Below, piece after piece: positions 18,864-29,972 of a DNA stretch of 64,000 nucleotides. Each line of letters begins with the position of its first letter. Positions within the stretch are counted from its first letter, which is position 1. Origin of the DNA: Streptomyces vinaceus (lineage in GTDB: Bacteria > Actinomycetota > Actinomycetes > Streptomycetales > Streptomycetaceae); contig NZ_CP023692.1 in assembly GCF_008704935.1 (NCBI RefSeq), forward strand, positions 2,427,001 through 2,491,000, in the 5' to 3' direction. The notes beneath the pieces are model-generated. The model saw only the letters and a program-made list of their open reading frames with translations. It was not told where the DNA came from and ran no database searches. The translations under genes and the position numbers were made by a program.

Positions 18864-18899
18864 GGGTCCTTCGGACCCGGAGCGCTCCGCGGGGAGCGC
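18864..18899 (-). promoter_or_regulatory. Twin hairpins between atpD and atpC
   Basis: Two short perfect hairpins (18864-18869 with 18873-18878; 18882-18888 with 18893-18899) lie just after the atpD stop in the 140-base gap. They may act as a partial terminator or mRNA stabiliser that tunes the atpC level. Confidence 0.4.
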
Positions 18900-18905
18900 G
18901 CCGGA

Positions 18906-21265
<2,360 letters not shown>

Positions 21266-21285
21266 GAGTCAGGTCCCTTCCGTCG

Positions 21286-22881
21286 TCACTTGGAGACGTT
21301 GACGGCCGGTGCGTCCTCGCCCAGGAGCTTGCCGTCCGAGGTCTCGAACTGGCGCTTGAAGCCGGCGATGGCGTCCGCGATGGAGGACAGGGTGTCGTCC
21401 GACATCTTGCCGCCGTCCGCGATGGAGGTCAGGAGGTCCTTGCGCTCACGGCGCAGGTGCTCCAGCAGCTCCGACTCGAAGCGACGGATGTCGTTCACCG
21501 GAACGTCGTCCATCTTGCCGGTGGTGCCGGCCCAGACGGAGACGACCTGCTCCTCGACGGGCATCGGCTGGTACTGGCCCTGCTTCAGCAGCTCGACCAG
21601 GCGCTTGCCGCGCTCCAGCGCGGCCTTCGACGCGGCGTCCAGGTCGGAACCGAAGGCGGCGAACGCCTCCAGCTCACGGTACTGGGCGAGGTCCAGACGC
21701 AGACGGCCGGAAACCTGCTTCATGGCCTTGTGCTGGGCCGAGCCACCGACGCGGGAGACCGAGATACCGACGTTCAGCGCCGGGCGCTGGCCCGCGTTGA
21801 ACAGGTCGGACTCCAGGAAGCACTGGCCGTCGGTGATGGAGATGACGTTGGTCGGGATGAACGCCGACACGTCGTTCGCCTTGGTCTCGACGATCGGCAG
21901 ACCGGTCATCGAACCGGCGCCCATGTCGTCGGAGAGCTTCGCGCAGCGCTCCAGCAGACGGGAGTGCAGGTAGAAGACGTCACCCGGGTAGGCCTCGCGG
22001 CCCGGCGGGCGGCGCAGCAGCAGCGACACGGCGCGGTAGGCGTCGGCCTGCTTCGACAGGTCGTCGAAGATGATCAGGACGTGCTTGCCGGCGTACATCC
22101 AGTGCTGGCCGATGGCGGAGCCGGTGTACGGCGCCAGGTACTTGAAGCCGGCCGGGTCGGACGCCGGGGCGGCGACGATCGTCGTGTACTCGAGCGCACC
22201 GGCGTCTTCCAGGGCGCCGCGAACGGACGCGATGGTCGAGCCCTTCTGGCCGATGGCGACGTAGATGCAGCGGACCTGCTTGTTCACGTCGCCGGAGCGC
22301 CAGTTGTCGCGCTGGTTGATGATCGTGTCGACGGCCAGAGCGGTCTTGCCGGTCTGACGGTCACCGATGATCAGCTGACGCTGGCCACGGCCGACGGGCA
22401 CCATGGCGTCGATGGCCTTGTAGCCGGTCTGCATCGGCTCGTGCACCGACTTGCGGACCATGACGCCCGGAGCCTGAAGCTCCAGGGCGCGACGGCCTTC
22501 GGTCGCGATCTCGCCGAGACCGTCGATCGGGTTGCCGAGCGGGTCGACGACACGGCCGAGGTAGCCCTCGCCGACGCCGACGGAGAGCACCTCACCGGTG
22601 CGCTGCACCGGCTGGCCCTCCTCGATACCGCTGAACTCGCCGAGGACGACCGCACCGATCTCGCGCTCCTCGAGGTTGAGGGCGAGACCGAGGGTGCCGT
22701 CCTCGAACTTCAGCAGCTCGTTCGCCATGGCGGAGGGCAGGCCCTCCACCTTCGCGATGCCGTCGCCGGCAACGCTGACCGTTCCGACCTCCTCGCGCGA
22801 GGCCGCGTCCGGCTGGTACGACTGGACAAAGTTCTCCAGTGCGTCCCGGATCTCCTCCGGCCGGATCGTGAGCTCCGCCAT
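21286..22881 (-). CDS. atpA: ATP synthase alpha subunit
   Basis: The non-catalytic nucleotide-binding F1 subunit, 531 residues, has P-loop [11 protein letters not shown] and Walker [13 protein letters not shown]. The start ATG 22881 gives [11 protein letters not shown], as in Streptomyces relatives; a longer frame runs a further 28 codons up through the gap without support. The 132-base gap to atpH contains two short hairpins. Confidence 0.97.
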   Translation of the reverse strand: MAELTIRPEEIRDALENFVQSYQPDAASREEVGTVSVAGDGIAKVEGLPSAMANELLKFEDGTLGLALNLEEREIGAVVLGEFSGIEEGQPVQRTGEVLSVGVGEGYLGRVVDPLGNPIDGLGEIATEGRRALELQAPGVMVRKSVHEPMQTGYKAIDAMVPVGRGQRQLIIGDRQTGKTALAVDTIINQRDNWRSGDVNKQVRCIYVAIGQKGSTIASVRGALEDAGALEYTTIVAAPASDPAGFKYLAPYTGSAIGQHWMYAGKHVLIIFDDLSKQADAYRAVSLLLRRPPGREAYPGDVFYLHSRLLERCAKLSDDMGAGSMTGLPIVETKANDVSAFIPTNVISITDGQCFLESDLFNAGQRPALNVGISVSRVGGSAQHKAMKQVSGRLRLDLAQYRELEAFAAFGSDLDAASKAALERGKRLVELLKQGQYQPMPVEEQVVSVWAGTTGKMDDVPVNDIRRFESELLEHLRRERKDLLTSIADGGKMSDDTLSSIADAIAGFKRQFETSDGKLLGEDAPAVNVSK

Positions 22882-22926
22882 CTGGGTTCCCTGCTCTCCT
22901 TGTTGGGCCTGAAGCTTCTTAGGGGT

Positions 22927-22980
22927 CTGGGGGCGACCCCCAGGAATCTTCTGCAAGTTCTGCACGGCCCAACCGGGCCG
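22927..22980 (-). promoter_or_regulatory. Two hairpins in the atpH-atpA gap
   Basis: A 7-bp stem (22927-22933 with 22937-22943) and a 6-bp stem (22965-22970 with 22975-22980) fall in the 132-base gap. They may be processing or attenuation structures within the operon; no promoter is obvious. Confidence 0.35.
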
Positions 22981-23013
22981 CTAGGAATGCTTTTGTTCTG
23001 TTGCTGGCTGAGG

Positions 23014-23829
23014 TCAGCCGGCCATGCGGCGGGTCGCCTCGGCGAGGCGGTCCGCGATGGTGCCGTCGATGACCTCGTCGCCGACCCGCACCGTGATCCC
23101 GCCGAGGACCGCGGGGTCCACGTCGAGGTTCAGGTGCATCTGGCGGCCGTACAGCTTGGCCAGCACCGCGCCGAGACGCTGCTTCTGCACGTCGCTGAGC
23201 GGAACCGCGGTGGTCACGGTGGCGACCATGCGGTCACGGCGCTCGGCGGCGAGCTTGGAAAGGGACTCCAGTCCCGCTTCCAGGCTACGTCCACGCGGGT
23301 GCGTGACGAGACGCGCGACCAGACGCTCGGTGACGGCGTTCGCCTTGCCGCCGAGCAGGCTGCGCAGCAGCTCGTTCTTGGCGGAGGCGGTGGCACCGCG
23401 GTCGGTCAGTGCGGCACGCAGCTCGGTGTTCGAGGCGACGATCCTGCCGAAGCGGAAGATCTCGTCCTCGACGTCGTCGAGCGCGCCACCCTGCTGGGCC
23501 GCCGTGAGGTCGGCGGTGGCCGCCAGCTCCTCCAGCGAGTCCACCAGGTCGCGGGACTGCGACCAGCGGGACCGGGCCATGCCCGACACCAGGTCGAGGG
23601 CCTCGCCGCCGACCTGGGAGCCCAGCAGCCGGCCGACCAGCTCGGCCTTGGCCTCGCCGGACTGCGCCGGGTCCGTGATGACCCGACGCAGCGAGACCTC
23701 ACGGTCGAGCAGCGCGGTGACGGCTGCCAGCTCACCGGCGAGCTTCGCCGCGTCGACGGACGTGTTGTCCATCAGCGCGTCGAGACGCTCGCGCGCGGAG
23801 GCCAGCGCCTCGCGGCTCGCTCCGTTCAT
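23014..23829 (-). CDS. atpH: ATP synthase delta subunit (long actinobacterial form)
   Basis: This peripheral-stalk subunit joins F1 to the b subunit. At 271 residues it is about 90 longer than the E. coli protein, as is normal for actinobacteria. The extra N-terminal helical part precedes the usual delta domain; the C-terminus has HLNLDVDPAVLGGITVRVGD. It overlaps atpF by 4 bases. Confidence 0.95.
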   Translation of the reverse strand: MNGASREALASARERLDALMDNTSVDAAKLAGELAAVTALLDREVSLRRVITDPAQSGEAKAELVGRLLGSQVGGEALDLVSGMARSRWSQSRDLVDSLEELAATADLTAAQQGGALDDVEDEIFRFGRIVASNTELRAALTDRGATASAKNELLRSLLGGKANAVTERLVARLVTHPRGRSLEAGLESLSKLAAERRDRMVATVTTAVPLSDVQKQRLGAVLAKLYGRQMHLNLDVDPAVLGGITVRVGDEVIDGTIADRLAEATRRMAG

Positions 23830-24365
23830 CGGGCCGCCTCGGCCTTCTCCTCAAGCTCGCTGAGGAAGCGGTCGATCGTGCGGCTCTGGCGGGCGGCGTC
23901 CTCAAGGGACTCGCCGACGAGCTTGCCGGCCAGGTCGGTGGCGAGCTTGCCGACGTCCTGGCGCAGCGCCTGAGAGGCGGCCTTGCGGTCGGCCTCGATC
24001 TGGGCGTGGCCGGCAGCGATGATCTCCTCACGCTGCCGCTGGCCCTCTGCGCGCAGTTCTTCCTTGAGCGCAGTGCCCTGCTCCAGCGCTTCCTGGCGCA
24101 GGCGCGCGGCCTCGTGCCGGGCTTCGGCGAGCTGGGCCTTGTACTGCTCCAGCACGCTCTGGGCCTCGGTCTGAGCGGCCTCAGCCTTCTCGATACCGCC
24201 CTCGATCTGCTCGCGACGCTCGTCCAGAACCTTGTTGATGTTCGGGAGGAGCTTCTTCGCGAGGAAACCGAAGACGATGACGAAGGCGATCAGACCGATG
24301 ACGAGCTCGGGGATCGGCGGAACGAGCGGGTTTTCCGTCTCGGCCGCGAGAACCAGGAGGTTCAC
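23826..24365 (-). CDS. atpF: ATP synthase b subunit
   Basis: This 179-residue membrane-anchored stator subunit has one helix (PELVIGLIAFVIVFGFLA, about 19-36) followed by a long charged coiled coil. It overlaps atpH by 4 bases and lies 43 bases after atpE. Confidence 0.96.
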   Translation of the reverse strand: MNLLVLAAETENPLVPPIPELVIGLIAFVIVFGFLAKKLLPNINKVLDERREQIEGGIEKAEAAQTEAQSVLEQYKAQLAEARHEAARLRQEALEQGTALKEELRAEGQRQREEIIAAGHAQIEADRKAASQALRQDVGKLATDLAGKLVGESLEDAARQSRTIDRFLSELEEKAEAAR

Positions 24366-24408
24366 ATCAGTGCCTTTCGTCTAATGGACTGTTCGTCGAG
24401 ACCGAAGA

Positions 24409-24642
24409 TCAGGAGCTCGGGTAGACGAACGGCATGACCAGACCGATGAGGGCAAGCGCCTCACAGAAGGCGAACCCGAGGATCTGGTTGGCGCGGATCA
24501 GACCGGCAGCCTCGGGCTGACGGGCGAGGGCCTGGGTGCCGTTACCGAAGATGATGCCGACGCCGACGCCGGGGCCGATGGCCGCGAGACCGTAACCAAC
24601 AGAGCTGAGGGAGCCGGTGACGGCGGCAAGGGTCTGGGACAT
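24409..24642 (-). CDS. atpE: ATP synthase c subunit
   Basis: The proteolipid rotor-ring subunit has 77 residues in two membrane helices. Helix 1 is Gly-rich (AIGPGVGVGIIFGNG), the loop is ARQPEA, and helix 2 carries the proton-binding glutamate in GFAFCEALALIGL. Start ATG 24642, with AAGGAAGAA upstream. The reverse frame covering much of atpB is a shadow. Confidence 0.97.
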   Translation of the reverse strand: MSQTLAAVTGSLSSVGYGLAAIGPGVGVGIIFGNGTQALARQPEAAGLIRANQILGFAFCEALALIGLVMPFVYPSS

Positions 24643-24722
24643 GCCAGTTCTTCCTTCTCTTTCACGGACCGGTGGGGGTTGGCCACCGGACGAATGGGGG
24701 CTGAGCGGGAGCGGGGCCTGGC

Positions 24723-25547
24723 TCAGTGGTGCTCGGCGAGCGCGCCCTGGATAAAGCTGCAGGCCAGTAGCACGAAGACGTACGCCTGAACCGCCTGGAT
24801 GAAGAGTTCGAAAGCGGTCATGACGATGACCATGATGAACGAGACGCCCGCGTAGGCGATCCCGATCCCGTTCAGCAGGTACCAGCTGGCGATGGTGAAC
24901 AGCAGCAGCAGGGTGTGACCAGCGAACATGTTCGCGAACAGTCGGACCGCGTGGGTGAACGGGCGCACCAGGACGTTCGAGAAGAACTCGATCACCATGA
25001 TGAGCGGCAGGACGCCACCCAGGCTCTTGTCGTAGCCCGTCAGGTTCTTGAATCCGCCGACGAAGCCGTGACGCTTGAACGTCACCGACATCCAGATGAA
25101 GTAGACGATCAGCGCGAGCGCCGCCGGGTACGCGATGATCGCGGTCACCGGGAACTGGGCCACGGGAACGATCGACCAGACGTTCAGGACCCAGACGAAG
25201 AAGAACAGCGACACCATGAAGGGGACGTACTTCTCGCCCTCCTTCTTGCCCAGCGTCTCGTACACGATGCCGCGGCGCACGAAGTCGTAACCGGCCTCGG
25301 CGACCATCTGCAGCTTGCCCGGTACGACCTTCGGCTTCCGGAACGCGGCCCAGAAGAAGGCGACGATGATCACCGAGCCCAGGAGGGCCAGCAGCATCGG
25401 CTTGTTGAAGTACGCACTGGTGGTGCCGGCTTCGCCCCACAGCGGCTCGAAGAGGAACGAGTGCAGGCCCGGGCCGGGGAAGCCACATCCGTCGAAGATG
25501 TGACAGTCGGTCTCGAAAGCGAGCACCTGCGTCAGGTCAGCACTCAC
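24723..25547 (-). CDS. atpB: ATP synthase a subunit
   Basis: The stator proton-channel subunit, 274 residues, has about six helices. The essential arginine lies in HAVRLFANMFAGH and the last helices carry ELFIQAVQAYVFVLL. I chose GTG 25547, with AAGGAG six bases upstream, giving SADLTQVLAFETD, as in other Streptomyces. Confidence 0.95.
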   Translation of the reverse strand: MSADLTQVLAFETDCHIFDGCGFPGPGLHSFLFEPLWGEAGTTSAYFNKPMLLALLGSVIIVAFFWAAFRKPKVVPGKLQMVAEAGYDFVRRGIVYETLGKKEGEKYVPFMVSLFFFVWVLNVWSIVPVAQFPVTAIIAYPAALALIVYFIWMSVTFKRHGFVGGFKNLTGYDKSLGGVLPLIMVIEFFSNVLVRPFTHAVRLFANMFAGHTLLLLFTIASWYLLNGIGIAYAGVSFIMVIVMTAFELFIQAVQAYVFVLLACSFIQGALAEHH

Positions 25548-25772
25548 CGCGGGCTCCTTCAGCGTGGCGCATAGGTACGGCAACCTCGTTGTGTCGGCGC
25601 GGCGCACAGCCGCTGTTCGGCACTGGACTGGTGTTACGGGTGTGGGGGCGGCGATCAGGCATCGAGCCTCGCGATGGAACAGGCGTCAGCTCAGATGCCC
25701 GCGCCCGCAATGCCGCAGTTGGAACCGGACGATAGCAGCATCTCGAACGCGCGCTTATCCCGGCCCTACCCC

Positions 25773-26210
25773 TCACGACTTCGGCCCCGAATTTTCGGGC
25801 TTGTCGCCCTTCGTCGAGTCCGGTTCTACGTACAGGATCTTGGCCTTCATGTGAGCACGCGTCTGTGCGCCGATCCACACCAGGGTGGTGGCGACGAGCG
25901 TGATCGCGAATGCACGGGGGTTGAACAGCGTCGTGTTCTTGAACACGGCGAGAAAGACGAAGAGCAGCAGGATCTGGGCCGTGTAGAGCATGAGCCCCAT
26001 GGCCTGGAACAGGTGCGGCAGCGATTTCGCGGTGCGTTGCAGAACCACGAATCCGATGCCCATGAACAGCATCACCAGCAGCGTGGCGATGACGGCCCCG
26101 AGAGCCCCCTTGCCGCCTGTCACCACCGCGCTGATGACGGCGGCGAGAGCGCCGGCGACAGCCGTGGGTACAGCGGCGTGCAGAAGGGATCGGACGTCAT
26201 CAGACCGCAT
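25773..26210 (-). CDS. atpI: ATP synthase I-like protein
   Basis: The first gene of the operon encodes a 145-residue membrane protein with four hydrophobic segments and a basic C-terminus. AtpI-type proteins help assemble the c ring or transport Mg2+ (family knowledge). Sequence similarity within the family is low; position is the main evidence. A gap of 225 bases precedes atpB. Confidence 0.85.
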   Translation of the reverse strand: MRSDDVRSLLHAAVPTAVAGALAAVISAVVTGGKGALGAVIATLLVMLFMGIGFVVLQRTAKSLPHLFQAMGLMLYTAQILLLFVFLAVFKNTTLFNPRAFAITLVATTLVWIGAQTRAHMKAKILYVEPDSTKGDKPENSGPKS

Positions 26211-26241
26211 GGCGGGTTGCTCCGCGTGGTGGTGGGGGCAC

Positions 26242-26277
26242 GGACTCGTACGGGACTCGTACTACGGGGACTCGTAC
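26242..26277. repeat. Three direct repeats of GGACTCGTAC upstream of atpI
   Basis: The 10-mer occurs at 26242-26251, 26253-26262 and 26268-26277, 32-67 bases upstream of the atpI start, so it would lie in the mRNA leader if the promoter at about 26430 is right. Spacings are 11 and 15 bases. Function unknown. Confidence 0.6.
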
Positions 26278-26428
26278 GGGACGAGCGTAAGCCCGGTCCG
26301 AGATCGAACCTCGGGCCGATGGGCCGTCGCACTACGGTCCTTCGGCTCTGTCGCCGGGTTTAGTGAACGGTATCACAAACTATTTGATGAGAGCTTTACC
26401 CACCGAGTGTGCCGACTGTCACACATGA

Positions 26429-26457
26429 GAGCTAACCCGCCCGTGTGTGCGCGACAA
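26429..26457 (-). promoter_or_regulatory. Candidate atp operon promoter
   Basis: On the reverse strand TTGTCG (26452-26457) and TAGCTC (26429-26434) are spaced by 17 bases and would give a leader of about 210 bases before atpI. The region is AT-richer than its surroundings. Unproven; it is the best match in the 299-base gap. Confidence 0.4.
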
Positions 26458-26509
26458 GCCCTCATTGTGTGTGGTAAAGGCGGTTCATGTCCGACATGTA
26501 CCGGGGGCG

Positions 26510-27832
26510 TCAGCGCGCCGACTCGGCCTTACGCCGGTCGGGGAAGCGCGAACGGGGGCCTACCGCGGTCGCTCCGTTGACGCCCGAGACTCCGACCCGG
26601 ATCGGCCCGACGGACTCCGGCTCCCGGCCCGAGGCATCCAGCGCGGCCGCCTCGGCGGCGCGCTCGCGGTGCCGGTAGCGCGGAGGCACGAGGCCCTCGG
26701 CCCAGCGCGGGGCGCGCGGGGTGAAGCGCGGCAGGAGCAGCAGTACGAGGCCGGCCGCGCTCAGCCCGACGATGGCGAGCACGATCCACATCGAGGCGGA
26801 GTGCACCGAGTACGCCACCGCGCCGAAGGCGATCAGCCCCGACCAGAAATACATGATCAGCACCGCGCGGCTGTGCGAGTGCCCGAGCTCCAGCAGCCGG
26901 TGGTGCAGGTGCCCGCGGTCGGCCGCGAAGGGCGACTGGCCCTTCCAGGTGCGCCGCACGATGGCCAGGACCAGGTCCGCCATCGGGATCGCGATGATCG
27001 TCAGCGGGAGCAGAAGCGGAATGAAGACCGGGAGCATCGCGTGCGTCGCGTTGCGCTCACCGCCGGCGAACAGGGCCATGGTGTCCGGGTCCACCTGCCC
27101 GGTGATCGAAATCGCCGCGGCGGCCAGAACCAGGCCGATGAGCATCGATCCGGAATCGCCCATGAAGATCCGGGCCGGATGCATGTTGTGCGGCAGGAAG
27201 CCGAGGCACATCCCCATCAGGATCGCGGCGAACAGGGTCGCGGGGGCGGCCGCCTCGATCCCGTACCCGAACCAGATCCGGTACGCGTAGAGGAAGAACG
27301 CGGCGGAGGCGATGCAGACCATGCCGGCGGCCAGGCCGTCGAGTCCGTCCACGAAGTTCACCGCGTTGATGGTGATCACGACGAGCGCCACGGTCAGCAG
27401 GTTGCCCTGCCACTGGGTCAGCGACACGTTGCCGATGCCCGGGACGGGGATCCACAGGATGGTCAGCCCCTGGATGACCATCACACCGGCTGCGATCATC
27501 TGCGCGCCGAGCTTGATCAGGGCGTCGATCTCGAACTTGTCGTCGAGGACGCCGATCAGCCAGATCAGGGCGGCCCCGGAGAGCAGCGCCCGCGGCTCGT
27601 TCGACAGCTCGAAGACGCCGTTGAGGTTGTGCAGGTGGTCCGCGACCAGCAGCCCCGCGCACAGCCCGCCGAACATCGCGATGCCGCCGAGCCGCGGGGT
27701 GGGCTCGCGGTGCACGTCGCGGGCGCGGATCTCCGGCATCGCACCGGCCGCGATCGCGAACTTCCGCACGGGCCCGGTGAGCAGGTAGGTCACCGCGACC
27801 GTGACGCAAAGCGTCAGCAGATATTCACGCAC
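26510..27832 (-). CDS. WecA/MraY-family undecaprenyl-phosphate sugar phosphotransferase
   Basis: This 440-residue membrane enzyme transfers a UDP-sugar phosphate (probably GlcNAc-1-P) to undecaprenyl phosphate, the first step of wall-polymer synthesis. About eleven helices are visible; key motifs are GVLDDKFEID, NAVNFVDGLDGLAAG, FMGDSGSM and ADRGHLHHRLLE, the last typical of WecA/TagO rather than MraY. A 60-residue cytoplasmic tail is disordered. GTG 27832 is preferred (GGGG about nine bases upstream) over a GTG 13 codons up that lacks a ribosome-binding site. It lies just upstream of the atp operon on the same strand. Confidence 0.88.
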   Translation of the reverse strand: MREYLLTLCVTVAVTYLLTGPVRKFAIAAGAMPEIRARDVHREPTPRLGGIAMFGGLCAGLLVADHLHNLNGVFELSNEPRALLSGAALIWLIGVLDDKFEIDALIKLGAQMIAAGVMVIQGLTILWIPVPGIGNVSLTQWQGNLLTVALVVITINAVNFVDGLDGLAAGMVCIASAAFFLYAYRIWFGYGIEAAAPATLFAAILMGMCLGFLPHNMHPARIFMGDSGSMLIGLVLAAAAISITGQVDPDTMALFAGGERNATHAMLPVFIPLLLPLTIIAIPMADLVLAIVRRTWKGQSPFAADRGHLHHRLLELGHSHSRAVLIMYFWSGLIAFGAVAYSVHSASMWIVLAIVGLSAAGLVLLLLPRFTPRAPRWAEGLVPPRYRHRERAAEAAALDASGREPESVGPIRVGVSGVNGATAVGPRSRFPDRRKAESAR

Positions 27833-27948
27833 GGGCTGCCCCAGATGTATCGCCGGCCATCTCAGCCCCACACATTAGCTGCGATGTACCCCTCACCGAG
27901 GACGCGAGGGGGCGCTATCCCGGTTGCGGTACGCCCCGCTTGTCCCCC

Positions 27949-29178
27949 TTACTCCCCGTACGGGGGAAATCCGCGCGTCAGCTCGGCCACCTCCGCGCGG
28001 GTGTTCGCGCCTTCCCCGCGCAGCGCGGCGGCAAACAGCGCGGCGATGCGGGTCATCTCGGGCTCCCCCATGCCCTGGGTGGTGACGGCCGCCGTGCCGA
28101 GCCGGATCCCGCGCTGGTCCCCGTACGGGAGGGCGCAGGTGTCCAGCACCACCCCGGCGGCGGCGAGCCGGCCGCGCGCGGTGGGGCCGTCCACGCCGAG
28201 CGGCGCCGGGTCGGCGGTGATCAGGTGGGTGTCGGTGCCGCCCGTCGTCACCGCGAAGCCGTGCGCGGCGAGGGCGTCGGCCAGCGCCCGCGCGTTGGCG
28301 ACCACCCGGTGGGCGTACGTGGTGAACGCGGGGGCCGCGGCCTCGCCGAAGGCCACGGCCTTGGCGGCGATCGTGTGCATCTGGGCGCCGCCCTGGGTGA
28401 AGGGGAAGACGGCCCGGTCGATCCGCTCGGCGAACTCGGCCCCGCACAGGACCATCCCGCCGCGCGGACCGCGCAGCACCTTGTGCGTCGTCGCGCAGAC
28501 GATGTCGGCGTACGGGACGGGGCTGGGGGCGGCCCCGCCGGCGACGAGCCCGATCGGATGCGCGGCGTCCACGATGAGGTGGGCCCCGACCTCGTCGGCG
28601 ATCTCCCGGAACACCGAGTACTCGGGGTGGCGCGGGTAGGAGATCGAGCCGCAGACGATGGCCTTGGGGCGGTGCATCCGGGCGAGGCCCTGCACCTGCT
28701 GGTAGTCGATCAGGCCGGTCTCGGCGTCCACCCCGTACCCGACGAAGTCGAACCAGCGGCCGGAGAAATTGGCGGGCGAGCCGTGCGTGAGGTGGCCGCC
28801 GTACGGAAGGCCCATCGCGAGGACGGTGTCCCCGGGCCGCAGCAGGGCGGCGTACGCGGCCAGTACGGCGGCGGAACCGGAATGCGGCTGCACGTTGGCG
28901 TGCTCGACCCCGAACAGCGCGCGGGCCCGCTCGACGGCCAGCCCTTCGGCGAGATCGGCGTACTCGCAGCCGCCGTGGTAGCGGTGGCCCGGGTAGCCCT
29001 CGGCGTACTTGTTGGCGAGCGCCGAGCCGAGGGCCGCGAGCACGGCGGGCGAGGTGAAGTTCTCGGCGGCGCTCAGCTGCAGCGTGATCGCCTGGCGCTG
29101 CGCCTCCCCCGCGAGCACGTCGGCCATCTGCGGATCCTGCCGGCGCAGCAGGTCCGAGGGCGGGGTGATGACGCTCAT
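27949..29178 (-). CDS. Serine hydroxymethyltransferase-like protein
   Basis: This PLP enzyme of 409 residues interconverts serine and glycine with tetrahydrofolate, if typical. The GlyA signatures AENFTS, GYPGHRYHGGCEYAD, GGHLTHGSP and the lysine motif TTHKVLRGPRGG are present. Two GlyA positions differ: the usual DGGHLTHG reads YGGHLTHG, and THKT reads THKV. Streptomyces carry a second, canonical GlyA elsewhere, so this copy may have a shifted role (inference). It lies 104 bases after the phosphatase-like gene. Confidence 0.85.
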   Translation of the reverse strand: MSVITPPSDLLRRQDPQMADVLAGEAQRQAITLQLSAAENFTSPAVLAALGSALANKYAEGYPGHRYHGGCEYADLAEGLAVERARALFGVEHANVQPHSGSAAVLAAYAALLRPGDTVLAMGLPYGGHLTHGSPANFSGRWFDFVGYGVDAETGLIDYQQVQGLARMHRPKAIVCGSISYPRHPEYSVFREIADEVGAHLIVDAAHPIGLVAGGAAPSPVPYADIVCATTHKVLRGPRGGMVLCGAEFAERIDRAVFPFTQGGAQMHTIAAKAVAFGEAAAPAFTTYAHRVVANARALADALAAHGFAVTTGGTDTHLITADPAPLGVDGPTARGRLAAAGVVLDTCALPYGDQRGIRLGTAAVTTQGMGEPEMTRIAALFAAALRGEGANTRAEVAELTRGFPPYGE

Positions 29179-29282
29179 GGCGCGGCTCCAGTGGGCTGTC
29201 CGGAATAGCCCCACTCTAGGGCGCCCAGTCCCGCTCTGCCCGATTTCGACCCCTTCGATGTGCGGGGCGCGGGGGATCCGGG

Positions 29283-29972
29283 TCAGTGCCGGGCGTTGAC
29301 GCCCGTCAGGGCCGTGACGACCGGGTCCAGGGCCTGGTTGATCTCGTCGCCGATCGAGCGGAAGAAGGTGATCGGCGCCCCGTACGGGTCGTACACCTCG
29401 TCCGCGTCCGGCGACGGCGCGAGCAGCCAGCCCCGGAGGGCGGCGGCGGCCCGCACCAGGGCTCGGGCGCGCTCCGCGACCCCGCCGTCCAGCGGCGGCA
29501 GCGTGGCCGGATCTATCGCCCGCACCAGCCGCGTGAACTCCTTGAGCGTGAACGTCCGCAGCCCTGCCGAATGCCCCATCGAGATGACCTGGGCCCGGTG
29601 GTCCCGGGTGGCGGTGAGCACCAGGTCCGCCCGTATGACGTGCTCGTCCAGCAGCTCGCGCCCGGTGAAGCCGGTCGCGTCCGCCCCGAAGTCCGCGAGC
29701 ACGGCCGCCGCGTTCGCCTCCATCGGGGCCCCCTCGTGGCCCCACGTCCCGGCGCTCTCCACGATCAGGTCGCCGGCCGGAATACCGCCCAGCCGGTGCG
29801 CCAGCGCATGCCGGGTCAGCCGCTCGGTGATCGGCGAGCGGCACACGTTGCCGGTGCTGACGTGGAGGATGCGGAAGGTGTCCCCGCCGGCGCCCGCCGG
29901 GTGGGGGTCCCCCCAGCCGTGGCTCGCGCCGGAGGTGTGCCCGCTTGCTATGCCACGCCCCTCAGGGCTCAC
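29283..29972 (-). CDS. Low-molecular-weight phosphatase-like protein lacking the nucleophile cysteine
   Basis: This 229-residue protein has the LMW protein-tyrosine-phosphatase fold: P-loop HVSTGNVCRSP, and a DPYG motif near the C-terminus in place of the catalytic DP loop. The normal P-loop is V-C-x-G-N-x-C-R-S; here the first, nucleophilic cysteine is serine (codon AGC), while the second Cys and the Arg remain. Ordinary Cys-phosphate catalysis should be impossible. The GTG start overlaps the Sua5-type gene by 4 bases. It may bind phosphotyrosine or phospho-arginine rather than hydrolyse it (inference). Confidence 0.8.
   Translation of the reverse strand: MSPEGRGIASGHTSGASHGWGDPHPAGAGGDTFRILHVSTGNVCRSPITERLTRHALAHRLGGIPAGDLIVESAGTWGHEGAPMEANAAAVLADFGADATGFTGRELLDEHVIRADLVLTATRDHRAQVISMGHSAGLRTFTLKEFTRLVRAIDPATLPPLDGGVAERARALVRAAAALRGWLLAPSPDADEVYDPYGAPITFFRSIGDEINQALDPVVTALTGVNARH

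Noticed and set aside
21457..23973. 838-codon forward frame over atpA/atpH
   Set aside because: Antisense shadow of two certain ATP synthase genes; composition not protein-like.
26242..26277. CRISPR array
   Set aside because: Three 10-base repeats with 1- and 5-base gaps; far too short, no cas genes.
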